The position numbers were made by a program, and so were the translations under genes. From assembly GCA_937926105.1 (NCBI GenBank), contig CALANS010000040.1, forward strand, positions 1-5,226: a DNA stretch of 5,226 bases, given 5' to 3'. The notes below the pieces were generated by a model. The model ran no database searches and had not been told where the DNA came from. It was given only the letters and a program-made list of their open reading frames with translations. Of this stretch, positions 5,214 through 5,226 are shown one piece after another (position 1 is the stretch's first letter; each line of letters starts with the position of its first letter). This stretch comes from an uncultured Actinomycetes bacterium. Its GTDB lineage: Bacteria > Actinomycetota > Actinomycetes > Mycobacteriales > Nakamurellaceae.

Positions 5214-5226
5214 ATGGCCGCTCACA
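5214..5226 (+). CDS. Start of a divergent gene, truncated by the window edge
   Basis: The ATG at 5214-5216 follows a strong GGAGG (5202-5206) with 7-nt spacing, and the visible residues are MAAH. An earlier ATG at 5191 is also open to the edge in a different frame but has no SD. Function cannot be told from four codons. Confidence 0.6.

Noticed and set aside
1..5226. CRISPR array or long tandem repeats
   Set aside because: No regularly spaced repeat family beyond the short pairs listed is visible.

Overview
The window is very GC-rich, with strong G/C preference at third codon positions. It carries a WS/DGAT-type acyltransferase, a gene family expanded in mycobacteria, Nocardia, Rhodococcus and Gordonia. 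The host is therefore most likely an actinobacterium of the Mycobacteriales; the exact genus cannot be read from this sequence.

Layout. From about 3486 leftwards the DNA looks like one end of an integrated mobile island. At 3486-3526 (minus strand) lies the 5' half of a tRNA-Arg(ACG) gene, with a good -10 box upstream. Its sequence stops just after the anticodon loop, the place where many tyrosine integrases cross over. Next to it is a non-coding arm (about 3204-3485) with paired direct repeats, short palindromes and a terminator-like hairpin. Then come, all on the minus strand: a small MerR/excisionase-like winged-HTH gene (3203-2817); a 596-residue tyrosine recombinase whose ATG overlaps the HTH gene's stop (2820-1030); a repeat-rich leader (789-1029); and a winged-HTH plus minimal nucleotidyltransferase gene (788-183). 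The last gene overlaps, again by ATGA, the first 25 codons of what looks like its HEPN partner. The HEPN frame breaks at about 110 and is replaced out of frame by an internal piece of an IS21-type (IstA) transposase that runs off the left edge. What remains is an MNT/HEPN (type VII toxin-antitoxin-like) module with an intact antitoxin-like gene and a decapitated toxin-like gene.

The right side (about 3527-5226) looks like ordinary chromosome. It holds the tRNA promoter, a WS/DGAT wax ester/triacylglycerol synthase gene (4999-3674) apparently coupled to a 14-codon leader ORF (5040-4996), a spacer with a 9-bp inverted repeat, and the first codons of a divergent plus-strand gene (from 5214).

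How the parts fit. The recombinase and its coupled HTH partner would carry out integration and excision at the tRNA-Arg anticodon region. The nucleotidyltransferase/HEPN pair would be cargo that helps keep the island. The transposase scar shows later decay. The most unusual points are the unrestored tRNA half at this end, the broken HEPN gene, and an mRNA leader that could hide the nucleotidyltransferase ribosome binding site in a hairpin.
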